From an uncultured Candidatus Saccharibacteria bacterium (GTDB taxonomy: Bacteria; Patescibacteriota; Saccharimonadia; Saccharimonadales; Saccharimonadaceae): a DNA stretch of 64,000 nt. This document shows, in pieces, positions 24,948 through 33,055 of the stretch. The DNA is taken from the NCBI GenBank assembly GCA_938033695.1, contig CALHKE010000003.1, positions 39,242 to 103,241 on the forward strand. The letters run 5' to 3'. The notes under the pieces were generated by a model. The model saw only the letters and a list, made by a program, of their open reading frames with translations, was not told the DNA's origin and ran no database searches. Numbering within the stretch: the first letter of the stretch is position 1; each line of letters opens with the position of its first letter. A program made the position numbers and the translations under genes.

Positions 24948-26123
24948 ATGGATAAAGCTTCTGAAAGTCAAAAATCAAAGCCTAGAATAATTTTGGTTCG
25001 AAATACGAATCCAAAATTTTATGGCGGTGGGGAGACTTTTCAGTTAACTATCTCTCGCATATTAAGTAAAAATAATTTTACGCCAGTTGTTTTTACTTCG
25101 TCTCAAAAACTTCTTAAATCTACTCAAGATCAAAAAATCATAGCTCAAAAATCACCCTTTTTGCGTCAACAAAATTGGAGTGGATTAAGGAATTTTCTTC
25201 TACCAATTTATTTGTTGTGGCAAAAATACCTTTCTTTTTGGTATCGAAAACAGTTTGAAAAATATCAGCCAGCGGCCATTATTGTGCAGTCGCGTGACGA
25301 TTTAATCTCCGCTACTTTAGCTGCAAAAAAAATACACATTCCGGTTTTTTGGTTAGATCATATGGATTTTCGTAGTTGGGTTTTGCAAAATGTCGACCGA
25401 AAATATAAAAATTATATTGGTAAAAAAATTCTCCGAATTGCCAAAAATGTCGAAAAGATTATCTTTATTTCTGATTATGAACGAAGTTATTTTGAAGATT
25501 TAATTTCTCACACCAAGATTAAAAAATTAAAAAATTTGATTACCATAAAAAATGGCGCCATTGATCGATATACGGAATTTGAAGCAATAAAACCATCTCC
25601 ACATTCTTTAATCTATCTCGGAAGACTAGAAGAATATAAAGGAATTAGGGAACTAATTGCTGGATTTTCAAAAGTCGCTGAAAAATTTCCAGAAGCTAAA
25701 TTACATATTTATGGTACTGGTCCACTATCTAATTTTTGTCAAAAACATTCTAGTTCCCAAATTATTTATCACGGTTTTACTGATGAGCCATTAAAGAAAA
25801 TTTCTGAAGCGGAAATCTTTATTCTCCCATCCTATATCGAAGGTCTTAGTCTTTCACTTATTGATGCCACGATGCTTAGTAAGGCTATCATTGCCACTAA
25901 TATTGATGGTAATCCGGAAGTTATCGAAGATCAAAGAAATGGTCTACTTATTCCAGCTAAAGATTCCGACGCGCTAGCTCGAGCTATAGAAAAATTATTA
26001 TCAAATCCAAAATTAGTGGAAAAATTTGGTTATCAATCGCGATTAAAATATCTTCAGGAATTTGATTATGAAAAAACCATACACGAAAAACTCATTCCAT
26101 TACTTAATAAAAAGGTTAAATAA
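24948..26123 (+). CDS. Glycosyltransferase family 4
   Basis: 391 aa, GT-B fold. N-terminal IILVRNTNPKFYGGGETFQL is the acceptor-side glycine loop; the C-terminal half has LIYLGRLEEYKGIRELI, HIYGTGPL and the E-x7-E type motif PSYIEGLSLSLIDA...IIATNIDGNPEVI that binds the nucleotide sugar. Cytoplasmic, acting on lipid-linked acceptor. Adjacent start (next ATG immediately after stop) joins it to the GT2 gene. Donor sugar cannot be told. Confidence 0.92.
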   Translation: MDKASESQKSKPRIILVRNTNPKFYGGGETFQLTISRILSKNNFTPVVFTSSQKLLKSTQDQKIIAQKSPFLRQQNWSGLRNFLLPIYLLWQKYLSFWYRKQFEKYQPAAIIVQSRDDLISATLAAKKIHIPVFWLDHMDFRSWVLQNVDRKYKNYIGKKILRIAKNVEKIIFISDYERSYFEDLISHTKIKKLKNLITIKNGAIDRYTEFEAIKPSPHSLIYLGRLEEYKGIRELIAGFSKVAEKFPEAKLHIYGTGPLSNFCQKHSSSQIIYHGFTDEPLKKISEAEIFILPSYIEGLSLSLIDATMLSKAIIATNIDGNPEVIEDQRNGLLIPAKDSDALARAIEKLLSNPKLVEKFGYQSRLKYLQEFDYEKTIHEKLIPLLNKKVK

Positions 26124-27110
26124 ATGAATAGCGCCCCACTTATTTCTATTATTGTTCCAGCCTATAATGTTGAAAAATATATCAAAGCTTGTCTTGATTC
26201 TATAATTATTCAAACTTATTCTAATTTTGAGATTATTGTAATTAACGACGGGTCTACTGATCAGACTAAAAAGATGTTAAATGAATATGAATCTAATCCT
26301 AAAATTCGAATCTTTTCTCAAAAAAATGGTGGACTTTCTGCCGCTCGTAATCAGGGTCTTAAACTAGCGAATGGTGAATTAGTTTGTTTTATTGATAGTG
26401 ATGACTCGGTAAAATCTGATTATTTAGAAAAATTAGTGGTACCGTTTTTTGAAGATTCAGGTGTAGATATTACGGTTTGCGGTTATCAAGAAAAATTTGA
26501 AAATTCAGTGATCAATCACGTCTTGAAATCTCAGAAAATCACAGGTGCTCAAGCTACTGAGGATCTTTTAATTAAGCAACAGGATTTTAATGTCTTAGCT
26601 TGGAACAAACTTTATCGAAAAAGCTTATTTACTGATTACAAGATTGAATATCCAGTGGGGCAAATTCACGAGGACAATCTCACTACCTATAAAGTATTTT
26701 TTCATGCGCAAAAAATTGCCTATATCTCAGATGAACTATACGTTTATCAACGTACGCATTCAGAAATCACTAAAAATCGCTATTCTGAAGAAAAAACCTT
26801 AAAACGTCTCCAAGTTAAGGAGCAAATGGCAATCGAAGCTGGTCAATATCTTCAAGATTCTAATCTGAAATTAGCTGCGGATGTAGCATTATTGTTATCG
26901 TATTTTGCCTTTTTGGATCATGCGATAAGTCGCCAAATTGATAAATCACATTACGATGTATATTTGATGAAAACTAGAAAACTCGCCAGCTCTCAATTTA
27001 AAAATCCATTTCTCACCAAAAAACTTCGTTTTTATTTGAAATTAATTCATAGTCCTCGCGGTATCCTCTATCAAATTTTTCGAAAAATCACTCTGAGGGG
27101 TTATAATTAA
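26124..27110 (+). CDS. Glycosyltransferase family 2
   Basis: 328 aa. Typical GT-A N-terminus PLISIIVPAYNVEKYIKACL, then VINDGSTDQT, GGLSAARNQGL and the DxD-like site FIDSDDSV; LAWNKLYRKSLF and an Asp in GQIHEDNLTTYKVF complete the active site. No membrane segment in the core, so a peripheral cytoplasmic enzyme. The start follows the GT4 stop with no gap. Paralogous to the minus-strand GT2 at 28634. Confidence 0.92.
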   Translation: MNSAPLISIIVPAYNVEKYIKACLDSIIIQTYSNFEIIVINDGSTDQTKKMLNEYESNPKIRIFSQKNGGLSAARNQGLKLANGELVCFIDSDDSVKSDYLEKLVVPFFEDSGVDITVCGYQEKFENSVINHVLKSQKITGAQATEDLLIKQQDFNVLAWNKLYRKSLFTDYKIEYPVGQIHEDNLTTYKVFFHAQKIAYISDELYVYQRTHSEITKNRYSEEKTLKRLQVKEQMAIEAGQYLQDSNLKLAADVALLLSYFAFLDHAISRQIDKSHYDVYLMKTRKLASSQFKNPFLTKKLRFYLKLIHSPRGILYQIFRKITLRGYN

Positions 27111-27129
27111 TAAAAAGGAGTCAACCCAC

Positions 27130-28131
27130 ATGAAAATTCTCGTTACTGGAGGTACTGGCTACATTGGTTCACATACTGTCGTAGAATTAATCAAGGCTGG
27201 TCACGAAGTTACAATTATCGATAATTTATTTAATAGTAAAATCGAAGTTTTAGATAAAATCGCCACTCTCACCGGCACTAAGCCGGAATTTCACAAGATT
27301 GATATTTTGGATCTTGATGGTATGCGTGAACTTTTTCAGTCTCACGATTTTGAAGCCGTCATTCACTTTGCTGGCCTCAAAGCAGTAGCTGAATCTATTG
27401 AAAAGCCTCTCGAATATTACGAAACTAACGTTCAGGGTACGGTTAATCTTTTGAAATGTATGGCTGAATTTAAGGTCAATAAAATCATCTTCAGTTCTTC
27501 TGCTACCGTTTATGGCGCGAAGAATTCTGGCAAACTTAGCGAAGATCTTACTACTGGTGTAGCCATTACCAATCCATACGGTGAAACCAAACATGTGATC
27601 GAAAAAATCCTGGAAGCTGAAGCCGTGGCTCGTCCAGAAATGTCCGTAGTGATCTTGCGCTACTTTAATCCAGTTGGTGCTCACGAATCCGGCCTCCTTG
27701 GTGAAGATCCAAACGGTATTCCAAACAATCTCATGCCAATCGTCATGAAAGTGAGAAGTGGCGAAATTAAAGAGCTCGCTATTTATGGTAATGATTATGA
27801 TACTCGCGACGGTACCTGTATTCGTGACTACATCCACGTCGTCGATCTCGCTCTCGGTCATTTGAAATCTATGCAAGCTTTCGAAAAGACTGGTACTTCC
27901 ATCTATAATCTCGGTTCTGGTCGCGGTACTTCCGTGCTTGAAATTATGCACGCTTTTGAAGAAGCTAATCATGCCGCTTTACCACACCGTTTTGCTGATC
28001 GCCGCCCAGGTGATCTTGCTGAAATCTTTGCTGATCCTTCTAAGGCCAAGAGGGAATTGAACTGGGAAACTACGCACACTATTGAGGATGCGATGCGCGA
28101 TACGATTAACTTCCTCGATTCCGCTAAATAA
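27130..28131 (+). CDS. galE: UDP-glucose 4-epimerase
   Basis: Interconverts UDP-Glc and UDP-Gal (or the GlcNAc/GalNAc forms) with bound NAD. 333 aa, usual length. Rossmann motif TGGTGYIGSHT, catalytic SSSATVYG serine/threonine and YGETK (Tyr-x3-Lys), RYFNPVGAH, DGTCIRDYIHVVDLA. AAAGGAGT ribosome site 9 nt upstream. Codon use is closer to housekeeping genes (more CTC and ATC) than the A+T-rich glycosyltransferases before it. Supplies a galactose-type donor to the island. Confidence 0.95.
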   Translation: MKILVTGGTGYIGSHTVVELIKAGHEVTIIDNLFNSKIEVLDKIATLTGTKPEFHKIDILDLDGMRELFQSHDFEAVIHFAGLKAVAESIEKPLEYYETNVQGTVNLLKCMAEFKVNKIIFSSSATVYGAKNSGKLSEDLTTGVAITNPYGETKHVIEKILEAEAVARPEMSVVILRYFNPVGAHESGLLGEDPNGIPNNLMPIVMKVRSGEIKELAIYGNDYDTRDGTCIRDYIHVVDLALGHLKSMQAFEKTGTSIYNLGSGRGTSVLEIMHAFEEANHAALPHRFADRRPGDLAEIFADPSKAKRELNWETTHTIEDAMRDTINFLDSAK

Positions 28132-28140
28132 AGGAGCCTT

Positions 28141-28632
28141 ATGAAAAAATCATCCTTGCCAGTTTTCGGTGTAGGGCCAATCTATGTAGTCACTTGTAGT
28201 TTAATTACCGTACTGGCTTTTCACTTAAAACGGCAGGGATTTTTTCAGACTGGCGAAATTACCTTTTTAAATCTATTTTTTCAAATTTTTGGAATTATCT
28301 TAATTTTTGCTGGCGTCTTTTTCTGGATTTATGCCGTGTTAATTCAAAATATCGCCCACGAAATTCAATCTGGTAAACTCGTCACTACTGGAGTTTATTC
28401 AATCACGCGACACCCGATTTATACTGCGTTTTTCTTTGTGTTTAGTGGAGTTTTAATTACCGCTCATAATTTATTTATGCTCGGATTTATTCTTTTCTTT
28501 TATTTATATCTTACAATTCTCATGCAAAAGACCGAAGAAAAATGGTTAACTAAAAAATTTGGTCGAGAATATCTAGAATATGCCAAGCGGACCCCACGCG
28601 TCCTTCCCAAAATTAAGTTTAAGACCAAGTAA
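28141..28632 (+). CDS. Isoprenylcysteine carboxyl methyltransferase-like membrane protein
   Basis: 163 aa, four to five membrane segments. The SAM-binding signature of the ICMT/PEMT group is clear: LVTTGVYSITRHPIYTAFFF followed by EEKWLTKKFGREYLEYAKRTPRVLP, with the conserved Arg-His-Pro and Glu-x-Tyr elements. In bacteria these enzymes methylate lipids or unknown small molecules; the substrate here is unknown. AAAGGAG precedes the ATG, 9 nt after galE, so it is likely cotranscribed. Its stop is 1 nt from the stop of the convergent GT2 gene. Confidence 0.82.
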   Translation: MKKSSLPVFGVGPIYVVTCSLITVLAFHLKRQGFFQTGEITFLNLFFQIFGIILIFAGVFFWIYAVLIQNIAHEIQSGKLVTTGVYSITRHPIYTAFFFVFSGVLITAHNLFMLGFILFFYLYLTILMQKTEEKWLTKKFGREYLEYAKRTPRVLPKIKFKTK

Positions 28633-28633
28633 A

Positions 28634-29587
28634 TTACTTGCGAATTTTCGCGGCCAGACTTGCCAGGGGAAGCACTAATGGATTTAAGTATTTCCATTTT
28701 TTTGTCAGCGGCATTGCACTTCTCGCCACCGCTAAGGCATGGGAAATTTTAAAACGCAAGTATAATTTTCTTAGCCATTTCTGTTTCAGCTTTTTAATTT
28801 CTGCCGAGTCTTTTTTATCTTCCACCCATTTTGTGATATTTTGGAAAGATTTTTGCCAGTTACTAAATTTCATTGATGAACTTGCTACTGTACTAGTTTC
28901 CGTGCCGTAGTTATAAATATAATTGGCTTTTAGAACCATTCCGATTCGATTAAAACCGGCTTCTTCCGCCGCTTTCAAGTATCGTAAAACAAACATCGTA
29001 TCTTCCGCAAAATCCCAACCCACTGGAAATTCCACCTTCGCGTTCTTAATCACCGAAAGTCGAAACAGTTTATTGATCGCTGCATACATCCGGCCATCAC
29101 TCGCCAGTAAACTTAAAATATAAGCGCGAAAATTCACTTCTTCCAGACCCGTCCAAATTTCGTTAGTAAAGAAATTTTTTTCCGTCTGCATTCTCAAACG
29201 ACGATAAACGTAGCCACAAACCGAAAGCGCATTTCTCGGATCTTTTTCTAGGCTTTTAAATAAATCTTCAATATGGGTTTTCTTCACTTCATCATCCGAA
29301 TCGATAAAGGTGACATATTCTCCTGAAGCTTTTTTTAGCCCCAAATTTCTCGCGCCCGCGGCGCCCTGATTTTTTTGACGCAGAATCGTCATATTTAGAT
29401 TTTTATTTTTTAATTTACTCTGCCTAATATATTCTGCCACCAAGTCAAAACTACCATCCTTTGAACCGTCATCCACGCAAATGATTTCTAGATTTTCGTA
29501 GCTTTGCTTGGTTAATTTATTCAGCAATTTGACTGCCGAATCACCCGTATTATAGATTGGAATAATTACAGAAATTAATGGTTTCAT
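28634..29587 (-). CDS. Glycosyltransferase family 2
   Basis: 317 aa. GT-A motifs PLISVIIPIYNTGDSAVKLL, CVDDGSKDGSF, QGAAGARNLGL and FIDSDDEV; YAAINKLFRLSVI and DFAEDTMFVLRYL supply the later acidic residue. Ends in basic KKWKYLNPLVLPLASLAAKI, perhaps membrane-associating. A minus-strand TATAAT at 29596-29601 lies 8 nt before the ATG. It faces galE and its methyltransferase neighbour with no terminator between. Confidence 0.92.
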   Translation of the reverse strand: MKPLISVIIPIYNTGDSAVKLLNKLTKQSYENLEIICVDDGSKDGSFDLVAEYIRQSKLKNKNLNMTILRQKNQGAAGARNLGLKKASGEYVTFIDSDDEVKKTHIEDLFKSLEKDPRNALSVCGYVYRRLRMQTEKNFFTNEIWTGLEEVNFRAYILSLLASDGRMYAAINKLFRLSVIKNAKVEFPVGWDFAEDTMFVLRYLKAAEEAGFNRIGMVLKANYIYNYGTETSTVASSSMKFSNWQKSFQNITKWVEDKKDSAEIKKLKQKWLRKLYLRFKISHALAVARSAMPLTKKWKYLNPLVLPLASLAAKIRK

Positions 29588-29631
29588 TTGTTTTGATTAT
29601 AACATGCACCCTTGTCAAAACTCGCATATGA

Positions 29632-29637
29632 TATAAT
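29632..29637 (+). promoter_or_regulatory. Extended -10 (TATGATATAAT) of the exporter operon
   Basis: Ends 6 nt before ATG 29644; leaderless type. Confidence 0.7.
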
Positions 29638-29643
29638 TTATTT

Positions 29644-30456
29644 ATGAATATTCCAAAAATTTGGAGCCGTAAAAATAGCATTCTTCTGAAGGAATTAGTC
29701 AAGACTGACTTTAAAATTCGCTATCAAGGTTCCGTCCTCGGTTATCTTTGGGCCGTCCTTCGTCCAATGCTTTTATTTGCTATTTTGTATACTGTTTTTG
29801 CTAAAATTTTGAAAATGGGTGGAGATATCCCGCATTATTCCGTCTATCTTATGACCGGTACGGTTTTTTGGAGTTTCTTTTCGGAATGTACTAGCCAGGG
29901 TATTCAGGCTATCGTCGGTCGCAGTGATTTACTTCGTAAAATTAGTTTTCCCAAGTGGATTATCGTCGTCTCGTCTACCATCACTGCCTTGATTAACTTT
30001 TTGATTAACCTATGCGTTATTATCGTTTTTGCTTTGCTTAATGGTGTCACGCCTTCCTTCACTTGGCTTCTTGCGCCACTCGTGATTCTGGAACTTTATC
30101 TACTTAGCCTTGGTATTGCTTTTTTCCTCGGTTCCATCAATGTTAAATATCGCGACATTTCTTCCATCTGGGAAGTTTTGATGCAGGCTCTCTTTTACGC
30201 CGTACCGATTATTTATCCGATCACCATGGTTTCCGCTAGTAGTGTTATAGCGGCCAAGGTTTTACTGCTTAATCCTATCGCCCAGGTTATCCAGGATGCT
30301 AGATATCTTTTGATCACCGATCAATCCATCACTGTCTGGAATTTTATTGATAATATTTTCTTGCGCTTTTTGCCAGTCTTAATCACCTTATTTATTTTAA
30401 CTATCGGTAGTATCTATTTCCGAAAACATTCTAAATATTTTGCGGAGGAGGCCTAA
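29644..30456 (+). CDS. ABC-2 type polysaccharide export permease (Wzm/TagG-like)
   Basis: Membrane subunit that moves lipid-linked glycans across the cytoplasmic membrane. 270 aa, six predicted segments. Family blocks: LVKTDFKIRYQGSVLGYLWAVLRPM near the N-terminus, FFSECTSQGIQAIVG, RKISFPKWI, and LGSINVKYRDISSIWEVLMQ, and YAVPIIYPITMV. Its TAA overlaps the ATG of the ATPase gene by 1 nt. Together they form an exporter for the polysaccharide assembled by neighbouring glycosyltransferases. Confidence 0.93.
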   Translation: MNIPKIWSRKNSILLKELVKTDFKIRYQGSVLGYLWAVLRPMLLFAILYTVFAKILKMGGDIPHYSVYLMTGTVFWSFFSECTSQGIQAIVGRSDLLRKISFPKWIIVVSSTITALINFLINLCVIIVFALLNGVTPSFTWLLAPLVILELYLLSLGIAFFLGSINVKYRDISSIWEVLMQALFYAVPIIYPITMVSASSVIAAKVLLLNPIAQVIQDARYLLITDQSITVWNFIDNIFLRFLPVLITLFILTIGSIYFRKHSKYFAEEA

Positions 30457-31271
30457 TGTTTAAAAAATCGTCTAAAAAAATCTCTAAATCAACTAAGTCT
30501 AACTCTGTCTCTGAAACTAAAACTAGCGAACGCAAGGCCGTCATTACCGTCTCGCATCTTTCCAAAACTTTTAAACTTCCCACCGAGCGCTCTTTTGGCT
30601 TGAAGCAAGTGATTTTTAATCGTCTGCGTGGCATTAAGGGCTACACTGAACAGCAAGTTTTGAATGATGTTAGTTTCAAGGTTTATGATGGTGAATTTCT
30701 TGGTATTGTCGGTCGTAACGGTTCTGGTAAATCTACTCTCTTGAAGTTACTTTCCCAGATTTACACCCCTACCAAGGGTAGGATTGAGATCGATGGTTCA
30801 CTTGTGCCATTTATTGAGCTTGGGGTCGGTTTTAATCCTGAACTCACAGGTCGCGAAAATGTTTATCTCAATGGTGCCATGCTCGGTTTTTCTAATCAAG
30901 AAATGGATGCCATGTATGACGACATTGTGAATTTTGCCGAACTCCCAGAATTCATGGACCAGAAACTAAAAAATTATTCTTCCGGCATGCAAGTACGTCT
31001 TGCCTTTTCTATCGCCATTCGTGCGCGTGGTGATATTCTTATTCTCGACGAAGTCCTCGCTGTAGGCGATGCTGCCTTCCAGAAGAAATGTAATGATTAT
31101 TTCGCCTCACTTCATGGCAAGCAAACCGTGATTTTGGTGACACATTCTATGGAAAACGTGATGGCTTATTGTGATCGTGCCATTCTCATTGAAAAAGGTA
31201 AAATTATCGAAGAAGGTGAACCCGCCAAAGTTACTGAAGCCTACCTCAAGCTCTTCAATTTAAATTCCTAA
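30456..31271 (+). CDS. ABC-2 polysaccharide exporter ATPase (Wzt/TagH-like)
   Basis: 271 aa. A Ser/Lys-rich N-terminus (1-25) precedes the ATPase: Walker A GIVGRNGSGKST, the family-specific GSLVPFIELGVGFNPELTGR block, signature YSSGMQVRL, Walker B ILILDEVLAVGD and H-loop THSMEN. It lacks the C-terminal carbohydrate-binding domain of long Wzt proteins, so glycan recognition may rest on the lipid or permease. Translationally coupled to the permease gene; the last codons lie in a 43-bp tandem duplication. Confidence 0.93.
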   Translation: MFKKSSKKISKSTKSNSVSETKTSERKAVITVSHLSKTFKLPTERSFGLKQVIFNRLRGIKGYTEQQVLNDVSFKVYDGEFLGIVGRNGSGKSTLLKLLSQIYTPTKGRIEIDGSLVPFIELGVGFNPELTGRENVYLNGAMLGFSNQEMDAMYDDIVNFAELPEFMDQKLKNYSSGMQVRLAFSIAIRARGDILILDEVLAVGDAAFQKKCNDYFASLHGKQTVILVTHSMENVMAYCDRAILIEKGKIIEEGEPAKVTEAYLKLFNLNS

Positions 31272-31339
31272 ATCCCTAAAACTGATCTGCTAATCATTTA
31301 ATTTAAATTCCTAAATCTCTAAAATTAATCGGCTAACCA
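31254..31339 (+). repeat. Imperfect 43-bp tandem duplication at the exporter operon end
   Basis: 31254-31296 and 31297-31339 share most bases, including TAATTT or CAATTT-AAATTCCTAAAT. The first copy holds the final codons and stop of the ATPase gene; the second carries the left arm of the terminator. Confidence 0.75.
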
Positions 31340-31352
31340 CTAGCCGATTTTT
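31327..31352 (+). terminator. Terminator of the exporter operon
   Basis: AATCGGCTA pairs with TAGCCGATT followed by T. Confidence 0.85.
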
Positions 31353-31415
31353 GTTTCACCTCTATTTTGATTGTGTTATACTTAAAACATATTTAATTAT
31401 TCAGAAAGGATTTCT

Positions 31416-32195
31416 ATGGAAAAAACCGCTTCGGAAAAAGCTCCTGTAAGCACCAAAGAAACCACTTCAGTCAAAAACACTGCGAGTGCTGCCAAAGAAA
31501 AAATTAATGAAAACTTCGAGAAATTTAAAAAGATTCCAGCCGTTTCTTTTATTCTCTCGGTTTTTAAGAACCCAGTCACTGGTGTAAAAAAGGGAATTGC
31601 AGGCTATTCTGATTTTAATAATAGCTGGCTCCTTCCAGTTATTGCTGCCGGTACCTACACGGTCTTTAATTTAATTTTTGCTATTTTTAGAACTGTTTCT
31701 CGTCCAGCTTCACTTTTCGGTACTAAGAAAGCCGGCCTTGATTTCAGTCTCTTAAATAAATTTGATTGGTTCCAAAACACCATCGGTAATTTCTTGATTG
31801 TTCTAGCCACTATTGCTGCTATTGCTGGTATTTACTACCTCGCTGGTCTCATCATGAAGAAAACTCAGTTGAATTACTTCCGCTTGGTTACTATTGTTTC
31901 TGTGGCTTCCTTCGCTTGGATTCTTACCGCTAGCCTGATTTCACCACTTATCTTGAATGTCTCTGCTCCGATTGCTGGTGCTATCGGTTACGCTGGTATG
32001 ATTTTCTCCGGTCTCGTGGTTTACGAAGCTATGAGCCAAGAGCTTGAGCTTAAGGATGATAAAAAGATTATCGTTAATATTATCATTACCGCCATCATCG
32101 CCCTTGCTATCACTTTGATCACCGCTTCCTTAATTAAAAGTAGCACTAATAGTATCACGGATAGTTTGAATACTTTAGAATCACTTTGGCGCTAA
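31416..32195 (+). CDS. Yip1-like multi-pass membrane protein
   Basis: 259 aa. A 60-residue charged N-terminus (Lys/Glu/Thr-rich) is followed by five to six membrane segments. Helix pattern and the FKNPVTGVKKGIAGY lead-in resemble Yip1-domain proteins, whose bacterial roles are unknown. The SD is AGAAAGGA about 5 nt before ATG; a TGTTATACT extended -10 lies at 31374-31382. No catalytic residues are recognisable. Confidence 0.6.
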   Translation: MEKTASEKAPVSTKETTSVKNTASAAKEKINENFEKFKKIPAVSFILSVFKNPVTGVKKGIAGYSDFNNSWLLPVIAAGTYTVFNLIFAIFRTVSRPASLFGTKKAGLDFSLLNKFDWFQNTIGNFLIVLATIAAIAGIYYLAGLIMKKTQLNYFRLVTIVSVASFAWILTASLISPLILNVSAPIAGAIGYAGMIFSGLVVYEAMSQELELKDDKKIIVNIIITAIIALAITLITASLIKSSTNSITDSLNTLESLWR

Positions 32196-32211
32196 AGTTA
32201 AAATGAATAAA

Positions 32212-32240
32212 TAAAACCAGAATTCATCTCTGGTTTTATT
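32212..32240 (+). terminator. Terminator after the Yip1-like gene
   Basis: AAAACCAGA pairs with TCTGGTTTT. Confidence 0.8.
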
Positions 32241-32258
32241 TTTTGCCCTGAACTGTGG

Positions 32259-32264
32259 TATATT
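32259..32264 (+). promoter_or_regulatory. -10-like TATATT of the short Mur ligase gene
   Basis: Ends 6 nt before ATG 32271; no ribosome site present. Confidence 0.5.
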
Positions 32265-32270
32265 TAAGAT

Positions 32271-33008
32271 ATGGACAATGCAGCAAATCTTAAATCTCGT
32301 CCGAAGAGTCTCAAGATTAGACTTCTCGCGCACTATTACGAAAAAATTTTGAAGGACCTTAAAATCATTTGTGTCACTGGTACTACTGGTAAAACCGTGA
32401 CCGCTTACTATGTTTACTATATGTTGAAGCAAGCCGGTTTTCGCCCAGCTATTCTCGCTTCCGATGAGGAAATCAAGGTTGGTAATCTCTATAAATTCAT
32501 TAAGGATGCTTGGAAAGCTGATGTAGATTATCTCGTGCTGACGGCTCCAGCGCATTCTTTACGTAAGGATGTCTTTTATAAGATGCCGATTCAGGTCGCT
32601 GCTTTGACGGATTTTGTCCCAGCTAGTCTTTCTGATCTCACTGCTGAGGAATATCTCGAAGCGGAAAATACTTTATTCTCCATGAATCCAGATTCTGTCG
32701 TGCTTAATCGTGATGATCGTCATTATCTTGATTTTGCCATCTTTAAGGGTGTGACTAATACTTTGACTTACGGTACGGACTATAATTCAGATTTGCGTAT
32801 TGAAAATAGTAAACTCTACAAGAAGGGTTCGGAAGCTGAATTAAACTATCACGGCTATCGCTTCAATGTCGCCTCCTTCCTCACCGGGGAACCAAATATT
32901 TCCTATATGGCCTGCGCTGCTACAATTGGCCAAGCCCTCAATCTTTCGAAAGAACATATTATCAACGGTATCGCCGACTTCGAAGTTGATCAGGAAGAAA
33001 CTGAATAA
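32271..33008 (+). CDS. Mur ligase-like protein, central ATPase domain only
   Basis: 245 aa. Contains the Mur ligase P-loop VTGTTGKTVTAYYV (about residues 38-51) and later NRDDRHYLDF, which corresponds to the central-domain NxDD element. The C-terminal ligase domain, with the amino-acid-binding Arg, is absent, and the N-terminal UDP-binding domain is also missing. The middle region between P-loop and NRDD is diverged from MurE (no HLD-type motif). A catalytic role in adding an amino acid is doubtful; it could bind ATP or regulate the neighbour. It converges on a full MurE-like gene. Confidence 0.7.
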   Translation: MDNAANLKSRPKSLKIRLLAHYYEKILKDLKIICVTGTTGKTVTAYYVYYMLKQAGFRPAILASDEEIKVGNLYKFIKDAWKADVDYLVLTAPAHSLRKDVFYKMPIQVAALTDFVPASLSDLTAEEYLEAENTLFSMNPDSVVLNRDDRHYLDFAIFKGVTNTLTYGTDYNSDLRIENSKLYKKGSEAELNYHGYRFNVASFLTGEPNISYMACAATIGQALNLSKEHIINGIADFEVDQEETE

Positions 33009-33010
33009 TC

Positions 33011-33041
33011 AAATAGACACCTTTACGGTGTCTATTTTTTA
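33011..33041. terminator. Bidirectional terminator between the two Mur ligase genes
   Basis: AATAGACACC pairs with GGTGTCTATT around TTTAC. Confidence 0.85.
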
Positions 33042-33055
33042 CTTTTTACCACTTG

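Noticed and set aside
27250..27972. 240-codon minus ORF opposite galE
   Set aside because: Shadow of galE, whose conserved motifs run through the whole plus frame; His/Phe/Ile composition is typical of antisense frames.
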